Part shown: positions 21,050 to 33,130 of the stretch, piece by piece
Layout: every line of letters begins with the position of its first letter
How positions within the stretch are numbered: the first letter of the stretch is position 1
DNA from: Euclidia mi
Taxonomy: Eukaryota > Arthropoda > Insecta > Lepidoptera > Erebidae
Direction: 5' to 3'
Assembly (NCBI GenBank): GCA_944739405.2
Contig: OX123187.2
Span: forward strand, 36,808,394 to 36,872,393
DNA length: 64,000 bases
Translations under genes and position numbers: made by a program
Notes under the pieces: generated by a model
What the model saw: the letters and a program-made list of their open reading frames with translations, nothing else
What the model was told of the DNA's origin: nothing
Database searches by the model: none

Positions 21050-21053
<4 letters not shown>

Positions 21054-21115
<62 letters not shown>
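21054..21115 (+). repeat. (TA)n microsatellite
   Basis: About 28 uninterrupted TA units. Confidence 0.97.
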
Positions 21116-21118
<3 letters not shown>

Positions 21119-21573
21119 TATAGATATCCCCTTCATCACAATGTTGATCAAGCGTGCCATATAAGTAGTTTTTGTTTCATCCGTTTTCACTTGTTGATCC
21201 GGCCATGATTTCTTGATCCATTGCGAGCGCCCAATTCTCATGTGGTTCCCTTCGGATCAACTAACGCCAACGTCATTGCTAATAATAATTACGCCATTTT
21301 TATACAAATCCACACTTTAGATATTTTAGATTTACTTGATCCGATTCAAATGGGCCAATCGCAGCGAAGTATCCCTCACGGAGGGCAGTCATTGGTTCTT
21401 GGTCACTTTTATGTATTTTTTTTCAGTATTTTTATCAATTCTCATAACTTGCGAATTTCTTACATTAACTTGGTTTCTATGTCCATTTTCCAGCAGTTTT
21501 TTGTTACTTCGGAGTTTTTGGTTAAATATTTGTAGTAGGTAGGTACATTACCTACCAGAGGGGCAGGGGCTGA

Positions 21574-21912
21574 CAAAGTGGCGACCACTCTAATCTATCA
21601 AAAATTCGCGAGGTAAAACGCGTTCGTCACCGTCTGGTTTATAGATGGGTCATCATCATCATCCTCCGAGCGTTATCCCGGTTGCATCCAGGCCTTTGCC
21701 TTGGAGCCCAGGCTCCGCTTTCTAGTCTAACCAGATTTTACTGAATATTAGTTTTCCACAGAGCGACTGTTTTCTTACTATAACATGTATTACCATTTAA
21801 TTTAGGGCACGGAGGGTGTGACTTTTTGTGGCTGGTCACCCATCTATAAACCAGACGGTGACGAACGCGCTTAACCTTGCGAATCGATAGATTCGAGCGA
21901 TTGCTACTTTGC
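21574..21912. repeat. Inverted pair of retroposon heads
   Basis: 21574-21650 (GTGGCGACCACTC ... TTTATAGATGGG) and 21838-21912 are reverse complements with modest divergence. Both match the head of the retroposon at 24237. Between them lies the family's tail in reverse (CCTCCGAGCG, CCAGGCTCCGCTTTCTAGTC). Two copies inserted or rearranged in opposite directions explain this. Confidence 0.75.
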
Positions 21913-22713
21913 TACGGGCCGCTCACTTTATACGCCACATGTCCGTACTCATTTGAATCCAAAACTTTATAATATACACCTGCTGGTCATTATTATGTGG
22001 CTCCAGGATTATGTTACTTGAGTATTTTTGTTTGAATATTTTAGCTTACTATTTAACGCATAATTGTATACCTGCCTCGTTGGTCTCGCGGCATTAATGT
22101 GCGCGTGGGATTGGGAGGTCTCTGGTTCGATTCTCGGATCGGGCAAAGTGTTATTGGGTTTTCCGTTAGGATATTCTCAGTAGCAGCTCGGAGTCTGGTA
22201 ATGTGCCCGGTACGGCAATAGGCTCACCCCCTATTACGTGGGACCTAAAAATTCATGGCAAAATGTGGGTGTTATATGACACCTCTGCTTACCCCTTCGG
22301 GGATACAGGCGTGAGTCTATAAATAAATAAATAATAAATCAAATTGTATACCATAATCTATATATTTATTTGGCTCCTTTAAAGCATATATATACCTACC
22401 CGTCAATCAATACTTAATGGTTTCACATAACAATTATTTAAATTTTAGTTTTTCATACATAGGATGATCCAGTGAATTTAAATTCATTACGTCCATGCAT
22501 TGTCAAATCCGAAAGCATACTATATTAATCCGCTTTAAATATGAACTGATACTGATAATCTTATGCACAATAGCTTATATGAATATTATGTGGCTCCATT
22601 ACGTATGTACCTACGCCATGCCATATCTGCGTACTTATATGAATTTGGGTCGTTTGGCTGATATGAAATATCATCATCATATAAGCCAAACGACGTCCAC
22701 TGCTGGACATAGG
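21838..22713 (+). repeat. Left arm of a large inverted repeat
   Basis: Reverse-complementary to 23724-24336 with moderate divergence: matching landmarks include AACGCATAATTGTATA, CCGTCAATCAATACTTAA and GAATTTGGGTCGTTTGGCT. This arm is longer only because a SINE lies in it at 22073-22341. It ends in an RTE-type LINE tail (CATCAT run and GTCCACTGCTGGACATAGG). Confidence 0.85.
22073..22341 (+). mobile_element. tRNA-derived SINE
   Basis: A-box-like TGGTCTCGCGG and B-box GGTTCGATTCTC lie in the first 70 bp. The body carries CTCAGTAGCAGCTCGGAG and the 3' end is CTTCGGGGATACAGGCGTG with an AAATAAATAAATA tail. The target-site duplication AATTGTATACC is at 22062-22072 and 22342-22352. The right arm of the surrounding inverted repeat keeps the empty site, which proves the insertion. 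It is transcribed by pol III and mobilised by a LINE in trans. Confidence 0.92.
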
Positions 22714-23413
22714 GTGACCGGCCACAAAAGATCACATCCCTTCGTTCCTCGTAAAGCACGTAAAACTATCGGTGTCGATTAGCTGCTTACTATCAGGCGG
22801 GCGCTTTTGCCACACTTGTAGTATGATTACTTCATTAATATTGTTCTAGAGCTGCGTAGTCCTCATGAGCAAATGTATTGTATAACCTATTACTGGAGCC
22901 AATTAGGTAAACAGAATGTGGCATATAATTTAGAGTACGATTGTAATAATAGTTTTAAATAGAAAATAGTTTACCATACTACTACTTGATACTTGATGGC
23001 ACGGGCTGTTTCCGCAACTCCACGTCTTGGCGTGTATTTTGCGTTTGACCATACTACTAATAATCATGCAATTAATGAACTTAATCCTGGAGCTTCATAG
23101 TATTGATCGATTGGTTAGCTGGTAGTAATATGACTGGATTTAAATAAGTATAAAGATATGGCATGTGAATTATAATGTGGAGCCACATCACATTGATTTG
23201 TTTTTATATAAATTTACTGGATTCAAATAAGTACGTACGATGCAGCATGTAATCAGAGTTAAATAATACGTAAATCAACAACATAATGCTAGCAAATAAC
23301 TCCATGGCTGCTATTATTTCACTCGTGGATCTAACAATGCATGGTTGTAATAAATATAAATCCTCTGGATCTATGAAATATCTATGGGCCTTATCCGAAG
23401 GCTTAAGGTCACT

Positions 23414-23763
23414 CAGAGGGGGATGGAGAGAGGTATTCTTGGAGGTTTCCTGTGCGAGATCGAATCAGAAATGAGGAGATCCGCAAGAGAACCAGAGACA
23501 TAGCTCTCCGGATAGTCAAGCTAAAGTGGCAGTGGTCAGGGCACATTTCCCGAAGTTGAGGCCGTGGAGGCAGAAAGGTTCTGAAGTGGTGGCTACATAC
23601 CGGATGACGCCACAGAGGAAAGCCCCCCGCAAGGTGGATCGACGATCTCGTTAAGAACGCGGGAAGCGGTTGGATTCGGGCGGCTCAAGACCGGTATGTG
23701 TGGAGAACCTTGGGGAAGGCCTATGTCTAGCAGTTGACGTCGTTTGGCTGATATGATGATGAA
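23414..23763 (+). pseudogene. RTE-type LINE, 3' end of the RT ORF plus tail
   Basis: Across several frames the segment reads as the end of an RTE-type polyprotein: QRGMER-like start, LRIVKLKWQWSGHIS, then PARWIDDLVKNAGSGW, AAQDRYVWRTLGKAYV and a stop at 23728. This is followed by GTCGTTTGGCTGATATG and an ATGATGA tail. Frameshifts break it between about 23475 and 23610. It lies at the inner end of the right inverted-repeat arm. Confidence 0.85.
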
Positions 23764-24336
23764 TTGATGATATTTCATCATACCAGCCAAACGACCCAAA
23801 TTCATATAAGCACGCAGATATGGCGCGGCGTGTATAGTAATGTAGCCACATAATATCCACAAGCTTGTGTGCATAAGATTATCAGTATCAGTTTATAATA
23901 TTTAAAGTGGATCGAAATAGTATGCTTTCGGATTGGACAATGTATGGACGTAATGAATATATATTCAATGGATCCTCTTATGAATGGCAAACTAAAATTT
24001 AAATAATTGTGATGTGAAACTATTAAGTATTGATTGACGGGTATATGTATGTCTTAAAGGAGCCAAATAAATATACAGATTATGGTATACAATTATGCGT
24101 TAAATAGTAAACTAAAATATTCAAACAAAAATACTCAACTAACATAATCCTGGCCTGGAGCCAATAATATTAACCAGCAGGTCTAATATAATATAAAGTT
24201 TTGGATTCAAATAAGTACTAACATGTCGCGTATAAAGTGAGCGGCCCGTGGCAAAGTGGCGACCGCTCGAATCTATCGATTTGCAAGGTTAAGCGGGTTC
24301 GTCACCGTCTGGTTTATAGATGGGTGACCGGCCACA
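23724..24336 (-). repeat. Right arm of the large inverted repeat
   Basis: Reverse complement of the left arm (21838-22713) without the SINE. The outer ends of both arms contain the head of the retroposon family, and the inner ends both contain an RTE LINE tail, so the inversion-duplication happened after those insertions. Confidence 0.85.
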
Positions 24337-24640
24337 AAAAGTCACATCCTCCGTGCTTCGGAGAGCACGTTAAGCCGTCGGCCCCAGCTGTCATCAAAAA
24401 GATCCTTGACAGTCGTTACGAGGAATTAGTACCCGCGAACATCCTGACTCTGGTCTAAACCGTAGAATATGGCTATCCCTTCGGGATGCGGAGGTCAGAT
24501 GGCAGTCGCTCTGTGGAAAAGCTAATATTCTGTTAAATCTGGTTAGACTAGAAAGCGGAGCCCGGGCTCCAAGGGGAAGGCCTGGATGCAACTGGCATAT
24601 CGCTCGGAGGATGGGGATGATTTGGCATAATTATCAAACA
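24237..24640 (+). mobile_element. Lepidopteran retroposon, near-complete copy
   Basis: Head GTGGCGACCGCTCGAATC, then GGTTTATAGATGGGTGACC, the middle CTTGACAGTCGTTACG, and the 3' part TCTGGTTAGACTAGAAAGC with a TCGCTCGGAGGATG GGGATGA end. The same order of blocks is seen at 26395, 28570 and 39100. It is a non-coding retroposon (SINE or truncated LINE); the 73-codon frame inside is incidental. Confidence 0.75.
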
Positions 24641-24919
24641 GTATAAATGGAGCCAAATAGTATACAAGAAATGGAAAATATCGGACTTAAATAGCATTAA
24701 AATTATCAAATAGAAATAGGATCATTATAGTGCTGGTAAGAATGTATAAAATGGTTATATCATATATTATTATTATTACACGGAGCAAGTACTGAAGTAA
24801 GTGAAAAAACTTGTCCCTGGAACCACATATGTATTTATAATTATCACATCTGGATTGAAATAAGGACACACGCATGGCATATAATTCGGAGCCAAAAAGT
24901 TGACGTCGGTCTGAGATAT

Positions 24920-25142
24920 ATGGCCGTTACGGATCCAGTTTTGTTCGGCACTTCAGCCAAATTCATCACGAATTTTATTGAATATGTTTGGCAACGTCTT
25001 GCCATGAATTACAACATTGTGAAAAAATCCAAAATATATTCCATAGAGCAAATGTTATTCGAGTGCAAAGGTGGATCAAGTAAGGAACGGCAATACCGCG
25101 TGATCAACCAAGTCCGCAAACAGTCGTTTATATATATATATA
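24920..25142 (+). other. Short frame of unknown origin
   Basis: An open frame from ATG 24920 reads with fairly protein-like composition (FGTSAKFITNFIEYVWQRL, then YSIEQMLFECKGG and RQYRVINQVRKQS) until it enters a TATATA run and the MITE at 25143. It may be a relic of a transposase or gene exon. I do not recognise the protein and no splice context convinces me. Confidence 0.25.
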
Positions 25143-25523
25143 TACAGGGTGTAAAAAGACCCTTAACGAAAACTGAAATCCTATGTTTTACCAATCACTA
25201 CGAACATTTTTTACTTCGGCACCATACCTGGGAAAATACTGGTTCAGGAGATATTGAGGCTCAAAGTTAGTATGGAATTTTTCGAATTAGGTACAAAATC
25301 GATGCATTTACCCCACCAATGTGTTCTTTAGATGCCCTATGACCCCATAGATAAGTAGGTATTTCGAGCATTGCACGCGCGCGCTTTTAATTGCGGTTTA
25401 AAAAATGTGAAATTTAAAAAAAAAGTTCGTTTCCCAGGTATTATTTTTGGTTATTAGGACTTTGCATGATGTCTACAACGAGTAGACTTCGGCTTGGTGA
25501 TGGGTCTTGTGACACCCTGCATA
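25143..25523 (+). mobile_element. MITE with CAGGGTGT terminal inverted repeats
   Basis: Left end TACAGGGTGTAAAAAGACCC and right end (reverse complement) TGCAGGGTGTCACAAGACCC match at 16 of 20 positions. The element is about 380 bp, non-coding and set in TA-rich flanks, so the target-site duplication (TA or ATAT) cannot be read unambiguously. Superfamily not assigned. Confidence 0.7.
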
Positions 25524-25622
25524 TATATATAAAACATTTGATTCGTACTAAGAGGTCTATGCGAATGGATATTAGTATATGGTCAGGCTAGTTTTATATC
25601 GTTTCATTAAAAAATTTAAAGT

Positions 25623-25626
<4 letters not shown>

Positions 25627-25678
<52 letters not shown>
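25627..25678 (+). repeat. (TA)n microsatellite
   Basis: About 25 uninterrupted TA/AT units, followed by a short GTATTAAGTATATATAAGTA degenerate tail. Confidence 0.97.
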
Positions 25679-25681
<3 letters not shown>

Positions 25682-26013
25682 TATTAAGTATATATAAGTA
25701 TAAATATAATTGTCATATGAATAAATACTTAATTATATAAAATAATTCTAATTGGCAAATTTGTCTCACCGTATTTGTTATCGAGACCCCCCAATTTATT
25801 TCCTTAGACACTAAAATTTTCCGTCACATTTAACGGAAATAAACTTGTCTATTGAGACGTTAAGTAGTTTTCGAAACAAAGGACAATGGGCGGAAGCGTC
25901 CCCACCCATCAACAAAAATGAAATGTAGCTCAATTGACACATCTTGGCAAGATGATATTTTTTTACTATGGAGACGTTGCCCAAAAGCATTGGGTTGTCA
26001 TAGTAACGTTTAA

Positions 26014-26054
26014 CGAATATTTGTTTAAACGTTTAACGTTTAAACAAATATTCG
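26014..26054 (+). repeat. Perfect palindrome, 19-bp arms
   Basis: CGAATATTTGTTTAAACGT (26014-26032), loop TTA, then the exact reverse complement (26036-26054). Confidence 0.93.
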
Positions 26055-26199
26055 TATTAGTTCGCATTTTTGACGACACTATTAGTACAACACCTACTCA
26101 TTTATCAATTCTTTAGTGTACAGTGAACATCAGTCATATTAACACTCACTATTGTTATTTGCCTACTATAAGCATTGTAAGAATGAACATTTATATTAT

Positions 26200-26370
26200 A
26201 CTAGACGGTGCCAGTGGCTTCGCCCGCGTCAATTATACATATAAACCTTCCTCTTAAATCATTCTATCTATAAAAAAACCGCATTAATATCCGTTGCGTA
26301 GTTTTTAAGATTTAAGCATACATAGGGACAGACAGACAGAAGACAGACTTTGTTTAATACTATGTAGTGA
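26200..26370 (-). repeat. Dispersed repeat, copy A
   Basis: Starts CTAGACGGTGCCAGTGGC, contains GCGTAGTTTTTAAGATTTAA and GGGACAGACAGACAG, and ends TACTATGTAGTGA. It matches 49507-49672 nearly base for base. Unclassified lepidopteran repeat. Confidence 0.85.
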
Positions 26371-26394
26371 TTATTATATCAGGGCAGCGATAGC

Positions 26395-26780
26395 CTAGTG
26401 GAACGTGTGGAACGTGGAACGGATTGCCATGCAGAGGGATGTGGTGGGTGCGCGCACCGCGACTTTTCGAAGTTAAGTGCGTATTAAATTGTTAATTATC
26501 GCTTGCCCAGTGCCTTGGAGAGCATGTTAAACTGTCGGTCCCGGCTGTCATGAAGATCTTTGACAGTCCTTACGTGGAGTCAGTACCCTCAAATAATCTA
26601 ATACTGGTTTAAGCCATGGAATATCGCTATCCCTTTGGGTTGCGGAGGTCAGACGACAGTCGCCCTGTGGAAAAGTTGATATTCTGTAATATCTGGTTAG
26701 ACCAGTCCGGACCTCGGGCTCTAAGGCGTGTAAGTCTTGGGTGCAACCAGAATAACGTTAGGGCGATGATGATTCATTCA
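26395..26780 (+). mobile_element. Lepidopteran retroposon, diverged copy
   Basis: Shares the blocks TTGACAGTCCTTACG, GGAATATCGCTATCCC, GGTTGCGGAGGTCAGAC and TCTGGTTAGACCAG with 24237-24640 and ends in GGGCGATGATGATTC. The first part differs: GCAGCGATAGCCTAGTGGAA has an A-box look, suggesting a tRNA-derived head. Confidence 0.7.
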
Positions 26781-26789
26781 TATTCGTTA

Positions 26790-28480
26790 TTTTCGTATTA
26801 TACAATTGTAATCATTTAAATGTTTAAAAAAAAACTATTTTTTATTTTGTATAGTTACTAAATCATGTTTTGTACTGTAATATAACCATAATGTTAAAAT
26901 AACTTACAACTGTAAAATGAAAATGTAGGTTATTTAATAATAATAAATTGTTTTTCATTTATATATGCCACGGATTTAAGTAAAAAAAAAGGATTTTAAT
27001 CAAATAGTGGATACTTAAGGTACACATTGGCATCAGTTCCATGTGTGTTGGTATATGGGGACGGAGCTCATACATTTTTGCCCATAGTCCTTTAAGATAA
27101 TCAATGACATATAACTGTAACAAGGCTTATAGAATTTACGTTTATATTTAGTTATTTGTATAGTCCAAGCACAAAGAAAAACCACGATTAGCCTGTTATT
27201 TTTTATTATTCTCTATAATTAGTTTTTTTGCCGTCGATAATTAGACACGCAGTACAATCTCTATGTGGGCAATCGTTGTTATAGAACAATTACTGTAAGT
27301 TAACTGTACCGCCTCATCACCATCGTCATCATCCTGCCGTAATCCTGTAATGGATATAGTCCTCTTCAATGTCACACTACAGAGATCGATTGCCTTCTCT
27401 TCGTTTACAGTCACTACCGCCCCTTTTGCGGATGCCGTCACACCATCTGGCCGGAGGACGTCCTACGTTACACGAAATTCGACAATCCAGCTAGTCTGAC
27501 TGTATCCTACGCTACGTTATAGCTTAGTAACCATGAAACGACTACCTACGTAACAGGTTCGAAACAATAACATATTGTTATCAAAATTGCAATAACTATC
27601 CAAATGTTATATCTTTCAATATTCTCATGCCTCGAGGTAAACATTCGCGGGAAAAATATTGTGAGAAATTTGTCTATTTTGTACATAAACAAAAGGGCTC
27701 TACTGCCTACAAATAACACGACAGTAATTCTAGTCATAACACTGTCGATTTTGTCTCGTCGATGATTCTGTCTCGTCTATAATAATATAATCGATTCTAC
27801 GAATAAGATTCTGTTGTTCCGCATGCATATGTTATCAGTATGATATTATAAGATCCGTATCCGTCCACTCGAAATTGGTCAAAATACTGCATAGGCGTTA
27901 CCAAGATATTAAGCATGACAGAGCTGAACTTAACAATATTGAAAATTATTTGTTAAAATACATTTATAATGATAGCAACTGCTGCGAATCTCGTTTGATA
28001 TCCGATACAGGACAAAATGTATGATACGCAAATGGTTGAGCCAAAGATGCTAATTATTTATTACTTGTTGATGCTTTACAAAATTCCTCTGCAACGTAAA
28101 ATACTCAATGCGTGCTAGCTTAATATGAAAATAATATACTTACCTCGGATTGTAATATTTTCAATGGGCAATTCAAAAATTCATAGTAAAATTCACGTTC
28201 TTGTAACATAAGTGGAGCTGGCACAGTGCCCGACAGGCAGCAATGAGTTCGCTCTTTATTACCTGCGGCCTGGACATAACTGCTGAAATGTGAGCCAGAT
28301 ACGCTTTTGCATAATCATTCAACATTACATGTGATACAATGTTGGACATGCAAGGCTAATATTAGACATATGTAGAAAAGTCGTTATAACTGGTGTTTAC
28401 ATTTTCAACGCTAAATCGCTGAATGACGATGAAGTTATTTTTTTAAGGTCACGAGAAGATCGTCGTAGTCATAGAACGAT
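26790..28480. other. Spacer, nothing recognised
   Basis: AT-rich with scattered chance ORFs under 70 codons. No RNA gene, repeat boundary or exon seen. Confidence 0.4.
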
Positions 28481-28483
28481 TAC

Positions 28484-28513
28484 GGATCTAACAAATGGAT
28501 ATTTGTTAGATCC
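28484..28513 (+). repeat. Perfect hairpin, 13-bp arms
   Basis: GGATCTAACAAAT, loop GGAT, then ATTTGTTAGATCC. Confidence 0.92.
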
Positions 28514-28569
28514 ATCATTGTTGTACGGCTACTACGAGATAAATTATTAATAGTCCAAGTGCTGTGCAG

Positions 28570-28820
28570 AGGAAATCGGATCCGAATTCACGAGGCGCAC
28601 CATGGAATTTTCTTAGCTATGTACGTATTGAATGGTTAATTATGGCTTGCCCCGAGCCACGGTAAATCGCTATCTCTTTGGGTTGCTGAGGTCAGACGCC
28701 TGTCTTAGCTCACCCATCGTTCTGTGAAAAAGCTAAGGTTGAGTCAAAGGTTTGACTAGTAAGTGGATTCCAGGTACCTAACAACTGGGATCACGCTAGG
28801 ATGCTGAGCTAGATGACTTA
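28570..28820 (+). repeat. Retroposon relic of the 24237 family
   Basis: Blocks TAAATCGCTATCTCTTTGGG, TTGCTGAGGTCAGACG, CTGTGAAAAAGCTAAG and a GATCACGCTAGGATG end recall the family at 24237 and 26395, with greater decay. Confidence 0.6.
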
Positions 28821-29949
28821 AATATAGATATTTCATGCGTATTTTCCAAACTGAATAATATTGTTGGTCAACATATTATTTTACATTAAGCCAAAAACCG
28901 TCGTTTGTTTTTAACGTATGCTTGACATGAGCACTTAAAGCTTTAAACATATTATTTTGATCCTATGGGAAAATCGAAATTAAAGTCTATACAAGCTCTC
29001 GACAATATCTGACGGGCTGCACAATCATCTAGCTTGATCAAAAGAGGCTACCTCTATTAGAAGAATAAGATTTTTTTTTCTACAAAAAAGCATATCCGGC
29101 TTGAAATCCTCCGAGTGGCCATCATTATACGCACACATTAAAATTTTAAAACACATTTCGCTTTTACTGTTCTTCATGTGAATCCCACGTACTAATGTTT
29201 ATTGAAGCATTATTTTCCATTTCATCCGCCTCTGTATGTGCATTTCTATTTGAAAACAACCCGTGCAAGTATGAACAAACAGTATCTGATTGTTTTGGTT
29301 TGCGTTGCATCCGTTCGAATATACCTACGGAAATGTTCCAATTATTGTATGCTAATTTTAGAAATACTTTTATCGGATCAACACTTTCGTGATTACGTTT
29401 TATAATCGAACAATCTGTGTATTTTCAGCACTGCACAGTAGAGTTGCGAAATAAATAGTTTCAAGGTGAATGTAAACGTTATTACCGTATTTTTACGTAT
29501 TAAGAATTAAAATTATACTAAACACGTTATTAAATGTTAACAAAGTCTTATACAATTTTCATATAATTATATAAAATTTGATTAGCTTAGAGAAAATGAT
29601 TAGGAATAATTAATTTGAAAGTACCTAAGTACTTCAAGTTAAGAAATGTAAAATACCACCTACATTTGTACGTAGTACTTTAGATTGATTCTAACATATT
29701 TCACATAAATTTCTGCTATAAATTGTAGGCAATAACTATAAAACACACATACGAGTACATATTGAAGTTTTTCGCCAAATTCGTAATTGAGTATTGTGCA
29801 AGTATAATTATACTTAAGTATTCCAATTGTTTAAAACGTCATGAAAACGTTTGGAAACACAGGTCCATTTAGTTCTTATTTGTAAATTATCCAAGCAGCT
29901 TATCTGAGAGTTTAATAAAAAGGATATAAAATACGGGGTAAACAATAAA
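28821..29949. other. Spacer, nothing recognised
   Basis: No supported feature. Short frames near 29195 overlap each other and lack coding character. Confidence 0.4.
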
Positions 29950-30397
29950 AAAATTGGGCAAGTGCGAGTCGGACTCGCGCACGAGGGGTTCCGTACCATC
30001 ATCTATAAAAGAAAATCACGTTCGTTGTATGTATACTTAAATACTTTATAAGTTTCTACCTGTTTATTAAGATCGAGTAACAAATTGCTTAAAAATTACG
30101 TTGTATGGGAGCCCCCCTTTATTATTTACTTTTTTAAATTTAATGATTTATTTTGAAAGGTAATATACAACTACATATTCTGTGAAAATTTAAAGCGTCT
30201 ACCTGTTACAGTTAGTAATTTTGAGCAAAAAATACGAAAAAAAATACGTTTTTTGTATGGGGACCCCCCCTTAATATTTTCTTTTTTTTATTTTTAGTAT
30301 TTGTTGTTATAGCGGTAACCGAAATACATAATTTGTGAAAATTTCAGCTTTCTAGCTATCATGGTTTATGAGATACAGCCTGGTGACAGACAGACGG

Positions 30398-30436
<39 letters not shown>

Positions 30437-30492
30437 GCGGAGGCTTAGTAATAGGGTTCCGTTTTTTACCTTTTAGGTACGGAACCCTAAAA
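29950..30492 (+). mobile_element. Repeat with GGGTTCCGTA ends
   Basis: Begins GGGCAAGTGCGAGTCGGACT and GAGGGGTTCCGTACC, and ends AGGTACGGAACCCTAAAAA, so the termini carry inverted GGGTTCCGTA blocks. It contains a CAGA/GACA microsatellite at about 30385-30437. The same element class lies inverted at 61786-62609. Classification unknown to me. Confidence 0.75.
30385..30437 (+). repeat. (GACA)n microsatellite
   Basis: GACAGACAGACGGACAGACG is followed by about seven pure CAGA units. Confidence 0.95.
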
Positions 30493-31209
30493 AGGATCGC
30501 TTAAGGAACCTCTTTCCTGACAAATTGATATAAGGCTCTACGCAAATGGAGGATGGATTTTTCTGTTTCAATCTAAATAATTATTTATTACAGCAGTATT
30601 ATTTAAAGTATTACAATTGATGAAAATGTTTATGAAAACGTATGTTTATTCATGGTCATTTTGGAGTATTTTTATCATATTATATAATCAGATATTTAGA
30701 AAAGACATTTAATAATTGATGTTTATTCTTATTTACTTTTAGAAAACCGTTTAAACAAATGGAGTTTCTTCTTTCGCTTTTACATCAGTGTTTACATAGA
30801 AACTACTTTAAAGAACAGCAAATAAATATGTCATTCAGCTGTGCTATGCTGCATATCTTCATCAAGTTAACACAACGTTCTCGGCTTCATGAATACCAGA
30901 TAACTCGACCACGTGCAACGTTTTTATTCTTTCATCCAATTCAAATTATGCAAATGTGTTGCTGTTCTATAAAAAGGGAATATTTTACCAGATTTTCTCG
31001 TTTACTTGCCGCGTTTGGGCGCTTTGCCCAAAATGTTGGTGTGGAGATTCATCTCTCCTTTTTCAGAATAAATATGTTTGCTAATCTATTTCTTGTTGGT
31101 AAATATATGTTGATGTTTTTCGCCTGAAGGGTTTATTACAAATATTGCATCAATTATCGAATATCCTGTCAAGATACTTCTATGAATTCACAGAGGAGTT
31201 GTACTCGAA
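30493..31209. other. Spacer with an unrecognised 122-codon frame
   Basis: A frame at 30759-31127 on the plus strand is the longest unexplained one in the middle of the window. It is rich in F, L and C, has no domain I know, and no duplicated copy supports selection. I regard it as probably chance. Confidence 0.3.
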
Positions 31210-31456
31210 TATCATAGAGTCCTCCGTATGGTGACAAATTAAAAATACAAAGTCACACTATCACATTATATTCCGTGGGTAGCTTCGAAGCCTAATAGTA
31301 GATTTTGAAAAATATGAAAAACTCGACATCAAACTTTATACCTAACTGTGTGGCCAGGGACTATGGTAGACGAAATCGTTATATTTACTTACAATGTTAT
31401 TATGGCGGCAATTGGGAGAGCTCTATGACCAGTAGTGGACTGCGAAAGACCGCATG
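31210..31456 (+). repeat. Retroposon relic, family of 38405 and 51895
   Basis: TCCGTATGGTGACAAATTAA near the start, an ACTCGACATCAAACTTTATA block, and the end CAGTAGTGGACTGCGAAAG match the order in the other two copies (ATTAAGAATAC, AACCCTATTCC or CAAACCTTATAGG, CAGCAGTGGA). Strongly decayed. Confidence 0.55.
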
Positions 31457-33120
31457 ATAATCTTAGAGTTATTTTATAACATTTTGTTGAAGATTTTGAT
31501 GTATTGTAAACGTCAATAATTACTAATTCAATGTAATCTGTTTCTTTCAATATTGCAGGTAAATTAATAGTAGTAACAATTAATATATGTCTAACAATAT
31601 AATATTTATTTAACGTATGTATATTATTCCATCTGAGAGCATATAATAATTGCGCAGGTTGTAAAAGTTTGCATATATTTTGCAATAAATGTGTATAGGT
31701 ATATAAATACACTTTACATAACATCATAACTTGAGCAATAAAATGTGATCTATTATTCATAATACACGAAACGAATTTATTACGTTTCGGTGTATTTCAC
31801 AGTATTTTCGACTTATCATTTCGCTAAAGTCAACTTTATATTCAAAAGCGTCAACAACAACCAATATTTACCGTATGAGATTATTCAAAGCGGATTAGGA
31901 TATTGCTATCTCTTATTTTGCGTTTTACGTGAACGAGACGGGATAACTGTAGAACGAAGTAATAAAGACGTTAAAGGCATGTCAAATAATCCCAGTGGCT
32001 TAGCGAGGATTCTAATCAGGAGTTTCTCCTAGAATTTAAATATCTTTTCTGTATGCTTCTTTTTATCTTGTTAGTTTCGCTAGAAATCTGCTTAGCTACG
32101 ACTAATTACGTAAAAAGAGCAATTGAGCAATTCCTCAAGTAGACTTATGAGAAAATAATATAGGCAAAAGAATGACGCATAAAGTTTATACCCACGATCA
32201 TGATAGCTTCACTACTTGCTTGCTTTTCGTCATATCTGTACAGACAACTAATCATATTATAGGAATTGGAACTCTCGCAGTCATTTCACAAGTAACATTG
32301 CTTTTATATTGCCTTACAGGATATCTTTGATTACAGACCTGTCCAGGATATATACCACGTACCTATTGCTTCGAGTACCTAACTGATATTTCAGCACTGT
32401 TGCAATCTCCATTTTCACGAATATACTGATAGGTGGTAAACTAATTAAACATATTGCCTACATCGCACAATAATAAAAATAATGGTAGTTAATTAATCTA
32501 TTGTATTGCCAGCCCGCTTTTTTCCAATACTAGCACCGAATTATCATACCGCAATGCACTATCAATACAATCAATAAAATAAAACAATGACACTTCACAC
32601 ACAAATATGATTGCGTGTATTTTGAACGCTCAATCATATTCGACGAATAGCGAATACACGGTGCAGTATCTATACAATGGCAAAATTGACAATCAATTTT
32701 TAACACCTTGAAGCGAGACTGTAATATTAGAGTAGTAAATGAAATTACTCACTAAGTCTCACACTCACTTTTGTTGTGTTTTCTATTATTTGGTCTGTAC
32801 TTATGACCAGAAATAAGTTTTATCAAAATTTACAAGCTTCACAAAGTATACTTTGATAAAAATATTGCTAGCCTTGTTGCTAGCTTTATATAAATACAGA
32901 CCAAATACGAGATATTCTTAGTTAAAAATCTACAAACTTTCACAAAAAATTGTATGATTATGACATAGAAAATGCTAACTCCAGCCACGTTGAACAATCG
33001 CTTGCTACGACAGCGAAAAATATAAAATCTATTCATAGTCAAGACAAAGCCTTTCTAACCTGATGAATAGTAAAGATTTCATGACAAACGCTTAAAATTG
33101 CTTCCATTTGTAATTACCTG
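31457..33120. other. Spacer, nothing recognised
   Basis: Several chance frames on both strands (the longest is 123 codons, 31389-31760 minus). None shows a domain. Confidence 0.4.
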
Positions 33121-33130
33121 CAGCATTTCC

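Larger units (their letters stand above)
22850..24900. repeat. Field of degenerate units marked by GGAGCCA and GGATTNAAATAAG
   Basis: The motif GGAGCCA (or TGGCTCC on the other strand) recurs around 22003, 22374, 22592, 22895, 23179, 24058, 24155, 24647 and 24887. It alternates with GGATTYAAATAAGTA around 23133, 23218, 24202 and 24850. Spacing is irregular (roughly 80-250 bp). It looks like an eroded tandem array partly turned around by the inverted repeat. Family unknown. Confidence 0.5.

Noticed and set aside
30759..31127. 122-codon frame as a membrane protein gene
   Set aside because: Phe/Leu-rich composition is expected of AT-rich chance frames; no homologue recalled and no second copy.
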